A DNA stretch of 64,000 nt from the NCBI RefSeq assembly GCF_964355755.1, contig NC_092677.1, positions 16,154,101 through 16,218,100 on the forward strand, written 5' to 3'. Positions within the stretch are counted from its first letter, which is position 1. Each line of letters starts with the position of its first letter. The notes beneath the pieces are model-generated. The model had not been told where the DNA came from, searched no databases, and was given only the letters and a program-made list of their open reading frames with translations. This document shows, in pieces, positions 58,001 to 64,000 of this stretch. Both the position numbers and the translations under genes were made by a program. Source of the DNA: Antedon mediterranea. Taxonomy: Eukaryota; Echinodermata; Crinoidea; Comatulida; Antedonidae.

Positions 58001-60503
58001 TTTTTCTCCCCATTGATCAACATTTTGACTACCCTAAAAAGCTAATTTAGAAATAACCTATTTTGATATTTTTGGAATTTGAATATCAATTTTTTTTTTA
58101 AATCAACACTGTATATGATTCTTATTTTCACGTCAAATACCCCCATTAATTATTTGGATTCAAGCCACAATATTTAGTGAAACATTCATTAAGCCGCACC
58201 CATGTTTCTGATATCTAATATTAATCATTTTTCTTTTCAATGTAAGAATGAAACAAACTTAACCTAACCATTTTTCTCTGATTTACAGGGAGACCGTGTC
58301 AACATAAGCAAGGATGAGTTAAAACAAACATCACAGGCAATAGAAAAAATACACACTATATGCAGTAGTGATAAGCCTGCTTCAGAGCTTATAGCGGAAC
58401 TTACTGCTATATACCAGTGTATTAGGTAAATTGGCAACTAGCTCCAAAAAAATTAACATCCTTTAGAACATGTTCCTACTCCTAACAAATAATCTGCTTT
58501 AAGAGGTTAGAGCAGAACTTTCCATCTACCTGTATATTTGATAGGTTGGCATCTAGTACCAGCCCTTATTAAAACCTTGCCCCCTCATATGCAGTGAAAC
58601 GAGATTTCTTGACATATTCTTATAATATTAGTATGTAATGTATAACACAGTCACCACAAACAATAGCCATTAAACCACATAGGCCAAGGCTCCATATTTC
58701 TGGTGGTAGAACAAGTCTTCTCAAATAAAGACTTAAAACCGGAGGTCCAGTGTAAACATCTGGCTTGCGTGTACTTTAAGGAACTAAGTGCATCTTTCTA
58801 AAGTGTAGGGCTTCAGTATACTAGTCTCAGAAAGACATTTGTTTTTATGTGCTTTGTAATAATATATTACATTTTCTATTTTTAGGTATCCTGTAGTTTC
58901 TATGGGTATTCTTTACTGGGTAGACAAGACAGTTTCAGATCCAAGCTACTTTGAACGCATGACCGACCACACTCCTTTACACTTGATTCTTATGGACGAA
59001 ATTATTAATTTGCATAATTTAATTCATGATACTGCATTGAAGTTACTCATACGTCTGCTAGAAGATCCTTATCCTCAGCTTGATGTCCTTGTGCAGGTAA
59101 TACGGAGCTGTCGATTTGAAATGCCCTATGACCTTCATATATTATATTGTTGGTTGTCGATTTTGACTTCACAGTTAATTCTAGCAAATATTAAATACAT
59201 GCATTATGTTTACTTTGGGAGATCGCTGACATTAAATTTTCCATTTTTGGTAATGCCAACTATGAGTAGTTGTATGTTAAAGATGTATTGTCCCCCAAAA
59301 TCATGAAAAATAAAGATTTTTAAAATCGGACTTTGAATAGGCCATTTTGCAGTTTTAAATAAGAAAAAAAACGGAGGAAAAAAATTATTTCACCTATAAA
59401 AAGACAAAATAAACAGTTAAATTACCCAAAAACTCATTGTCTTCCAGACAATTTGACCATTTTTTGCTTTAAATTACATTTTTCTCAGGTAAATACATTT
59501 TTTTCAGACCCAATTTTTTGTGAGAGTGAATAACTATTATGTGACATTAAAATAACATATTCAACAACAAAATTTAAAAAAATATTTTTTTAGGGGGACA
59601 ATACAGTATATCTTTAAAGCAGGCCTAACTATTGTTTGAGGTTCGCACATTTCTTTATGGAAATCCAAATCCAACAAATCTGTTGTTTTGCCCCAGCTGA
59701 CCAAAATCCATAACATAGTTATCTGATATTTTATTATTATATTAACAGATGGAACTGAAAAAGACAGTATTGGACAGGATGGTGCATTTGCTAAGCAAGG
59801 GCTGTGTAGTGCCTGTTGTTAACCATATCAAGAAATGTGTTGATAAACAGAACTTAGATATGTCTCTTATAAGGCATTTTGTTACTGAGGTATGAATGCT
59901 GAAATTATGGACTGAAAGTCTGAAATTAATTAATGATAAATGAATGAATCGTATATATTAAGTATATTTCATTAACATGCATTAATATTAGACAGACTAT
60001 TGACTGAATATTCTACTGAATGTTACTGACTTATGGAGGACTAATATAGAAGTTCAAAATATCTTTGTTAGGTTCTGGATATGATAGCTCCCCCTTACAC
60101 CTCCGAGTTTGTCCAAATCTTTCTACCAATCATAGAAAACAACGACATTACTGGTACATTACGGAGTGAAGACGGGAAAGATCCTGTCTCTGATTTTATA
60201 GGTAGGTAGCTAAATATTCAAATGTATATATGTGTAAACAATTTTAGGAAATAAATAGGATTCAATATCAAAACTATAGGTGACATATTTCATAGCAACT
60301 AGCTTCATACAGGCATGCTTAGGAGTATATTGCCAGAACTTGCTTCTGAGAGAAGGACCTTACTTTATGTTATTGACATGTTCTTATTTTTATTTAAGCT
60401 TGATATATTCTACCATGTTAATGAAACAGAATTTTAGTACAGTACCATTTTTTCTCTTTTAGTATATTGTAAAACTAATTATTCAAATGCAGCAACAACG
60501 TGA
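31021..60503 (+). CDS. NELFCD: Negative elongation factor subunit C/D (TH1)
   Basis: A subunit of NELF, which with DSIF holds RNA polymerase II in promoter-proximal pausing in the nucleus. Thirteen exons: 31021-31050, 53315-53622, 54030-54249, 55172-55279, 55806-55958, 56742-56869, 57266-57389, 57642-57821, 58289-58425, 58886-59096, 59749-59889, 60072-60201, 60463-60503. They sum to 1911 nt with matching phases, giving 636 residues; human is about 590. Family blocks include [102 protein letters not shown] and [20 protein letters not shown]. The N terminus (residues 11-95) is acidic with Y-G-D-rich repeats and longer than in vertebrates. Intron 1 is 22.3 kb because it hosts a giant foldback element. 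The gene appears complete and intact. Confidence 0.94.
31051..31564. other. NELFCD intron 1, 5' part
   Basis: A 22-bp direct repeat, GGTGACTTGTTTTTTAGAAT plus AT, occurs at about 31116 and 31323. A palindromic hairpin (GGAGTAAA..TTTACTCC) lies near 31410-31452. CCTAGGCCTAG motifs are frequent. No coding sequence is evident. Confidence 0.5.
31565..31573 (+). repeat. Left 9-bp target-site duplication of the foldback element
   Basis: TAGTTTGAT directly precedes the left end (ACCGGCGTGAAG). The identical 9 bp follows the right end at 51945-51953. Confidence 0.85.
31574..31733 (+). repeat. Left terminal inverted repeat, unique part
   Basis: It begins ACCGGCGTGAAGTTGG and contains two versions of a GTGAAGTTGG..CTTATTCGA-ATTC sub-repeat. 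It runs through TACTTACGGCTTAGATTAAC to the first monomer. It mirrors 51785-51944. Confidence 0.88.
31734..38436 (+). repeat. Left arm: about 35 tandem monomers of about 194 bp
   Basis: Successive ACGGCATGGACCGGG landmarks fall at 31762, 31958, 32151, 32343, 32539 and 32732, giving spacings of 192-196 bp. Each monomer contains ACGGCATGGACCGGG and, about 57 bp later, its complement CCCGGTCCATGCCGT. An AT-rich half follows (ACGCCATTTTAAAACG, ATAAAAAATGCAATATAAC, ATAGGGCTATAATTACG). A 1570-bp higher-order period is visible: the variant unit at 32539 recurs at 34109. Confidence 0.95.
38437..51784 (-). repeat. Right arm: about 69 inverted tandem monomers
   Basis: The same monomer runs in reverse complement to the TIR. 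The junction reads ..GGTCCAGTCATTTCA / CCCACGTATCGTCATCCCGG.. at 38436/38437. A 1570-bp higher-order repeat is clear, for example TTTTTATTTAAAAAAAATTA at 45541, 47111 and 48681. The arm is about twice the length of the left arm. Confidence 0.95.
51785..51944 (-). repeat. Right terminal inverted repeat, unique part
   Basis: Reverse complement of 31574-31733, ending CCAACTTCACGCCGGT. Both ends share the internal GGATCC and ATTCACATTCACATG motifs. Confidence 0.88.
51945..51953 (+). repeat. Right 9-bp target-site duplication
   Basis: TAGTTTGAT, identical to 31565-31573. Confidence 0.85.
51971..52652. mobile_element. TTAA-flanked non-autonomous DNA transposon
   Basis: The perfect 15-bp terminal inverted repeats are AGACACCTTCCCTAC (51971-51985) and GTAGGGAAGGTGTCT (52638-52652), each bounded by TTAA (51967-51970, 52653-52656). 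The 682-bp interior has no coding frame. It includes CGATCGATCG, GGCCTAGCCTAGC motifs and a GGCGCTATATAAAT/ATTGATTGATT microsatellite tail. It sits only 17 bp from the foldback element's right duplication. TTAA duplications are typical of piggyBac-type elements. Confidence 0.85.
52657..53314. other. NELFCD intron 1, 3' part
   Basis: AT-rich intronic DNA up to the acceptor TTTACACAG. No repeat or gene is recognised. Confidence 0.5.
53315..53622 (+). CDS. NELFCD: NELFCD exon 2
   Basis: It encodes an acidic tyrosine/glycine-rich segment with [17 protein letters not shown]-type repeats and an E-rich stretch. It then enters the conserved region at [15 protein letters not shown] and ends in phase 2. 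The repeat-rich N terminus appears lineage-specific. Confidence 0.88.
54030..54249 (+). CDS. NELFCD: NELFCD exon 3
   Basis: It encodes [34 protein letters not shown] and the [16 protein letters not shown] end. Donor GTAAGT at 54250 is phase 0; the GTGTAA two bases earlier would break the frame. Confidence 0.92.
54286..54851. mobile_element. MITE with TTA duplication (PIF/Harbinger type)
   Basis: Nineteen-bp perfect terminal inverted repeats TACCCCTTTCACACCAAAA / TTTTGGTGTGAAAGGGGTA are flanked by TTA (54283-54285 and 54852-54854), the duplication typical of Harbinger elements. The interior is rich in CTCCGGAG palindromes and degenerate internal copies of the end motif. It is 566 bp, non-coding, in NELFCD intron 3. 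Confidence 0.87.
54992..55109. repeat. Small inverted-repeat element
   Basis: TTGGTTCCCACTAG and CTAGTGGGAACCA are near-perfect inverted repeats 118 bp apart overall. A GCAATGTTTGCAGCACTGTT core lies between them. It is non-coding. Confidence 0.7.
55172..55279 (+). CDS. NELFCD: NELFCD exon 4
   Basis: It encodes [20 protein letters not shown], then [16 protein letters not shown], a highly conserved TH1 block. Both boundaries are phase 0. Confidence 0.94.
55504..55643. repeat. Palindromic MITE
   Basis: The ends AAGGTCTTTCGCACCTG and CAGGTGTGAAAGACCCTTT are nearly complementary. Inner GACGTCAATGTTTTTCG pairs with AAACATTGACGTTCG-type sequence. It is about 140 bp, in intron 4. Confidence 0.75.
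55806..55958 (+). CDS. NELFCD: NELFCD exon 5
   Basis: It encodes [39 protein letters not shown] and LHIHLPEFS. Both boundaries are phase 0. Confidence 0.93.
56168..56350 (+). repeat. Dispersed repeat family D, copy 2, with hammerhead-like core
   Basis: It starts TTGCACTGATGA, then AGGGCTAGTGTTGCCC, then GAAAGCTCTGCTA. The first 7 nt CTGATGA, the GGGC/GCCC stem and GAAA match the layout of a hammerhead ribozyme core; GC-TCT-GC-TA would form a minimal stem III. Stem I cannot be closed convincingly. The downstream part matches 20011-20185. Confidence 0.6.
56425..56500 (-). repeat. Second hammerhead-like motif (minus strand)
   Basis: The minus strand reads CACCTGATGATGGGCTATGC, then CCGAAACATGTCGTAAAAAT: CTGATGA, a GGGC-TAT-GCCC stem, GAAAC, and a GTC that could be a cleavage triplet. 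A few flanking pairs (C:G, A:T) support stem I. Such motifs accompany Penelope-like retroelements in animals (established knowledge). Activity here is unproven. Confidence 0.45.
56742..56869 (+). CDS. NELFCD: NELFCD exon 6
   Basis: It encodes [20 protein letters not shown], then [17 protein letters not shown], conserved in TH1. It ends in phase 2 before GTTTGT. Confidence 0.93.
57266..57389 (+). CDS. NELFCD: NELFCD exon 7
   Basis: It encodes [20 protein letters not shown], then [17 protein letters not shown], matching the family block [13 protein letters not shown]. Confidence 0.93.
57642..57821 (+). CDS. NELFCD: NELFCD exon 8
   Basis: It encodes [36 protein letters not shown] and [17 protein letters not shown]. 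Donor GTAAGT is immediately followed by a MITE. Confidence 0.94.
57831..57959. repeat. MITE family A, copy 3 (most complete)
   Basis: The ends are AGCTTTGTCTGCACTATCAA and AACTAGTTTGATAGTATAGA plus CAGGACTT, inverted with respect to each other. The interior GTGATGTGCCCATATATGG pairs with CATATTTGGGCACATCAC. It begins 9 bp after the last base of NELFCD exon 8. Confidence 0.82.
57960..58288. other. NELFCD intron 8, remainder
   Basis: AT-rich sequence ending at acceptor GATTTACAG. Nothing else is recognised. Confidence 0.4.
58289..58425 (+). CDS. NELFCD: NELFCD exon 9
   Basis: It encodes [20 protein letters not shown], then [18 protein letters not shown]. The ISKDELK and SELIAEL blocks match human INKDELK and SELVAEL. 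Confidence 0.94.
58655..58845 (+). repeat. SINE fragment (tRNA-derived family)
   Basis: The segment TCTGGTGGTAGAACAAGTCT and GAGGTCCAGTGTAAACA, then GTGTACTTTAAGGAACTAAG, aligns with the SINE body at 27528-27808. The tRNA-like head is mostly lost. It is intronic. Confidence 0.65.
58886..59096 (+). CDS. NELFCD: NELFCD exon 10
   Basis: It encodes [39 protein letters not shown] and a leucine-rich segment ending LDVLVQ. The TDHTPxHL block is strongly conserved. Confidence 0.94.
59281..59613. mobile_element. TTAA-flanked MITE family B
   Basis: TTAA (59277-59280), then AGATGTATTGTCCCCC at the left; GGGGGACAATACAGTATATCT, then TTAA (59614-59617) at the right. The terminal inverted repeats are imperfect because of a 5-nt difference. 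It is A/T-rich and non-coding. A diverged copy is at 7129-7411. Confidence 0.82.
59749..59889 (+). CDS. NELFCD: NELFCD exon 11
   Basis: It encodes [34 protein letters not shown] and [11 protein letters not shown]. Both boundaries are phase 0. Confidence 0.94.
60072..60201 (+). CDS. NELFCD: NELFCD exon 12
   Basis: It encodes [40 protein letters not shown] and DFI. It ends in phase 1 before GTAGGT. Confidence 0.94.
60463..60503 (+). CDS. NELFCD: NELFCD exon 13 (stop)
   Basis: A short terminal exon after TTTCTCTTTTAG. With the split codon it encodes [13 protein letters not shown] and stops at TGA 60501-60503. It parallels the human end AHCKSNFIMVN, which supports the placement despite its length. 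Confidence 0.85.
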
Positions 60504-60546
60504 GAACAACTATATCCAGTTATTGGAAATGATATATTATATCCGG

Positions 60547-61575
60547 CTAAGGTTAGTCCAACTATCATTTATTCAGCTGAGATGGTTGATCAAACTATGT
60601 TAACTTATGTTAACTGCCATTAATCCAGCTGAGGTGGTTGATCTTACTGCCATTAATCCAGCTGAGGTGGTCGATCTAACTGCCAGTATGATCGGTCTAG
60701 CTAAAATTAATCCAACTGAGGTGATCGGTCTAGCTACCATTAATCCACAGTGGTGGCCGAACTATCAATAATCTAGTTAAGGTTGTTGATCCAACTATCA
60801 TTAATCCAGCTGAGGTTGTTGATCCAACTATCATTAATCCAGCTTAGATGGCTGATCCAACTATCATTAATCCATTTGAGGTGGTTGATCCGACTATCAG
60901 TAATCCAGTTGAGGTGATTGATCCAACTATCATTAATCCAGCTCAGGTGGCTGATCCAACTATCATTAATCCAGTTGAGGTGATTGATTCAACTATCATT
61001 AATCCAGCTTAGGTTGTTGATCCACCTACATTAATCCAGCTTAGGTGGCTGATCCAACTATCATTAATCCAGCTGAGGTTGTTGATCCAACTATCATTAA
61101 TCTAGCTTAGATGGCTGATCCAACTATCATTAATCCATTTGAGGTGGTTGATCCGACTATCAGTAATCCAGTTGAGGTGATTGATCCAACTATCATTAAT
61201 CCAGCTCAGGTGGCTGATCCAACTATCATTAATCCAGTTGAGGTGGTTGATTCAACTATCATTAATCCAGCTTAGGTTGTTGATCCAGCTACATTAATCC
61301 AGCTTAGGTGGCTGATCCAACTATCATTAATCCAGTTGAGGTGATTGATTCAACTATCATTAATGTAGCTTAGGTTGTTGATCCAACTACATTAATCCAT
61401 CTTAGGTGGCTGATCCAACTATTATTAATCAAGCTTAGGTTGATCTATCCCAACCAACTGTCATTATACTTGCTGACTTGGTTGATCTCCCATTTTAGGT
61501 TGATCCACATATTGTTAATCTACCTAAGGTTGGTCCAACTATCATTAACTATTGTAACCAAGATGAGGTTAATCC
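60547..61575 (+). repeat. 33-bp minisatellite downstream of the NELFCD stop
   Basis: About 30 copies of GATCCAACTATCATTAATCC plus AGCTGAGGTGGTT (33 bp), with some 30-bp variants. A higher-order period of about 263 bp (eight units) is visible: TTAGATGGCTGATCC at 60844 recurs at 61107, followed by the same order of variants. It probably lies in the 3' UTR, because the first strong AATAAA follows it. Confidence 0.88.
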
Positions 61576-61866
61576 AGTTATTAAGTTAATTTTGATTCAA
61601 CATAGGATGCAGACTTCAAGCCAATATAGACTATAAATTGCATACACAATGGTAGTAACTAAGTGGTTGGGTGTGCCTGTTGGTTTGTTCATTCCCGTCA
61701 GTTTGAAGCAATCAAATACAAGGATTCAGCTCTACTCATTGTTACTACTTTCACAAAGGTCCAGATATAAGTCAACACAGAAGTTTTTTCAACCTGATTA
61801 TACATTCATAGTACTGGGAAAATCTGATAAAATATTGTTTTAAAAGGTTATAGGTGTTGTGTGAAT

Positions 61867-61872
61867 AATAAA
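61867..61872 (+). terminator. NELFCD: Candidate NELFCD poly(A) signal
   Basis: AATAAA, the first canonical signal I found after the stop codon, about 1.36 kb downstream and beyond the minisatellite. If used, the minisatellite is part of the mRNA. Confidence 0.45.
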
Positions 61873-63400
61873 GAAACTGAATCACCTGTTGACAGAATTA
61901 AGTGATACTAGTTTTTAATGTATAATAGTGCCTATTTACAAAAAGAGGATAAGATTTGTATGTATACATACTTAACAATATGTAAGATAATTAAACCGCT
62001 GTAATATGTTTTATTTGTGCACTAAATATTTCTATGTGTTGTTCTTGTGGGTTATATCACACTGATTTATCAAAGGTAAAGAATTTACATGATATTTGGA
62101 AAAATTCATATATTCACTGTACAAGGAACTCAACAGAAAATGAAATGACTGGTGATTGTTAACTTTATGCATGGTGAAGAAATCGTCAACAAAATGACCA
62201 CACTTTGCTATGATTACAGGCAAATGGAAACTAGTGTTATAAAGCATAAAGCTAGTCAACAAAAGAGTACAGTATGCTACAAACATCCACCATCACCCAG
62301 TGATCTTAAAATGAAATGATGCAAAAATGCTGTGAAGGTGTGCTCATACCACATTTTTACTACTGGTATTATTATTTGCAACCGATTCATCTAGGCTATG
62401 GTAGTCACGACTGGGCTTTGATAATAGAGGGTTTCTTGTAAGAAGTTGATATTCCATGACAGACATTTATAATATTACAAATATTGAATTTGTTGACATG
62501 GCCGTACTCTTATTTCTTGTTCAGTTTTACAAATTTGTCGCGCTCAAAGTTGTATTATGTGTAGGTAGCGATGTATTCTTTATCATAACTAAGTTTACAT
62601 TTCTTCCCGGTTTTTTTTTTTTCGCCGATACCTATTTGGCAATTATTTGGCTTGGCTAGTTTTCATCCATTCCTTTTCATCTTCAAAGGAATTGTTCAGT
62701 AATTCTAATCTATGGTGAACTACTTCTACTTGGTCAAACGCTTTTTCCGGTTTGCTGGAAAGCGCGTTTACGCTTGTTGAACATCCGTTTCCTCTTCTTT
62801 TATGAAAGCGTTCAAATTGTGTTTATTACCACTTTTATTCCGATGATGATGAGTCTTTAAACCGCAAAATGTCCAGTAAACAATGCACACATTGTCTTTC
62901 GGGATGATTGATTAGGTATGGAGCTACTTTATCTTCCTTAATAGTGGTCAAATATTCAATTCTTTTCTTTGCAGTTCCTTATCTGGTTTTGACCGTTTTG
63001 TACTCGGAGCATTGAAACTGTGAATGCTCCTGTTGGTAATATGCATCTGTACAACTATCTCTATTGAGATTGTTACAGAAATGCCTCTTCTTTGCGAATC
63101 AACACCGCTCATGCGCTCTGTTTGACTTGTTGGATTTCTTTTTTACATTAGTCCTATCCAAAATCCAGATTGATGGCCTGTGCTTAAAAATGCTTTGTTA
63201 ACAATCTGCACCATATAAAACAAATAAATTCCCTACAAATAATGGATTTTAAATACTGCTTGCTCACCTCGAGGAGGTAGTATTCAATCTAAAATACAAA
63301 ACAGAAAACATGTTATAAATAATATCATCATAGCAATATCAATATTGATTCTTTAAAAATTAAAATATGCCAGGAGCAGCAACCATGTGAATCGTCCTTG
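61873..63400. other. Unassigned DNA
   Basis: No family is recognised on either strand. Short minus-strand frames exist at 62286-62032 and around 63105-62950, without known motifs. They may belong to a decayed transposon linked to the Harbinger remnant that follows. Confidence 0.35.
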
Positions 63401-63524
63401 GCTGGATCCCTCTCGGTGGTAATCTCCTCTGCCGCTCGCTCCGGCTGGTGTTGTCGTTTTCCCGGTTGCCTTGATCTCCGCGGAGCGGTGTCACGTGATG
63501 ACGGATCGGTTGCCTTTGATTCTT

Positions 63525-63950
63525 TCAGCCGTCAGTCAGTCTCTCCAAAACCGAATCTTTTGTCGACAGAGGGGCCGCCGAGGTCAGAGCCGTCCAGTTT
63601 GCTGTGATCCTATCGGGGCCGGTAGTCTGGGTCACTCGTCCTGCCACGACCCTCCTGATCAAATCCTGAACAAAGATACAAATGACATCGATCGTCTCAG
63701 CATTCTCGATTACTCTTCTTGCTCTTAATAAACGATAATTAAATAGCGCATGTTCCGTGCTTATCCTAGTACCTGGGTACAGATGTAGTGTTGTTGTGGT
63801 TACATCATAATCGATAGCGTAGGGTCTCCTAAATTCCACATTCTGAAATGCTGCAGTAAAATGTAAACCTGTGTTGTCACTTGAAATTATATTTGACATG
63901 TAAATTCCTGGAGGATAATTGTTGAAAATAATATCTTCAATATCTTCCAA
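63525..63950 (-). pseudogene. PIF/Harbinger transposase (DDE nuclease) remnant
   Basis: A 141-residue minus-strand frame contains YPGTRISTEHALFNYRLLRA, then RRVIENA (plus-strand about 63778-63693). This is close to the signature YPG..FNYRLSRARRVVENAFGI of Harbinger/HARBI1 nucleases. The sequence before and after (ENAETIDVIC..) does not continue the family pattern, so only a C-terminal fragment survives. The element is broken and not expected to be active. Confidence 0.6.
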
Positions 63951-64000
63951 TTATATAATATGGCATCAGTTTATTTTCAACGATAGGCGATGAGTAATTG

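Noticed and set aside
62032-62286. 84-residue minus-strand frame as a possible gene
   Set aside because: No family resemblance, no splice or promoter context, and composition like the surrounding AT-rich DNA.

Overview
The window is animal nuclear DNA. Genes are split by phased GT-AG introns, the background is AT-rich, and short dispersed transposon remnants are dense. Frequent AGGCCTA-type motifs, the gene content and the types of repeat suggest a marine invertebrate deuterostome, most likely an echinoderm. That placement is inference; no species marker is present.

Layout. (1) 1-25346, plus strand: the 3' part of a Roundabout (Robo) axon-guidance receptor gene. Twenty-one exons whose phases all fit give 1293 residues: the end of Ig2, Ig3-5, four FN3 domains (three are usual), one membrane helix, and a cytoplasmic tail with a CC1-like motif, a polyproline block and a Q-rich tract. 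The 5' exons lie upstream of the window. (2) 25347-29622: Robo 3' UTR, intergenic DNA and the SNRPB 3' region, with a tRNA-derived SINE and a small inverted-repeat element. (3) 29623-30701, minus strand: SNRPB, the spliceosomal SmB/B' protein, in three exons. (4) 30702-31020: a compact divergent promoter with two CCAAT boxes. (5) 31021-60503, plus strand: a complete 13-exon NELFCD (TH1) gene, 636 residues, a subunit of the negative elongation factor that pauses RNA polymerase II. (6) 60504-64000: NELFCD 3' region with a 33-bp minisatellite, unassigned DNA and a PIF/Harbinger transposase remnant.

The most striking object is inside NELFCD intron 1: a single foldback element of 20,371 bp (31574-51944). 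It has matching unique ends of about 160 bp (ACCGGCGTGAAG... / ...CTTCACGCCGGT) and is flanked by a perfect 9-bp direct repeat, TAGTTTGAT. Apart from those ends it consists entirely of about 103 copies of a 192-196 bp monomer. The array reverses orientation at 38436/38437 with no spacer, giving arms of about 6.7 and 13.3 kb. Both arms carry the same higher-order repeat (1570 bp, eight monomers). Each monomer contains its own 15-bp inverted repeat. No transposase is encoded. The 9-bp duplication and long terminal inverted repeats suggest a non-autonomous Mutator-like or TU/FB-like foldback transposon.

SNRPB and NELFCD are housekeeping nuclear RNA-processing and transcription genes sharing one promoter region. 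Robo converges on SNRPB tail to tail and is functionally unrelated.
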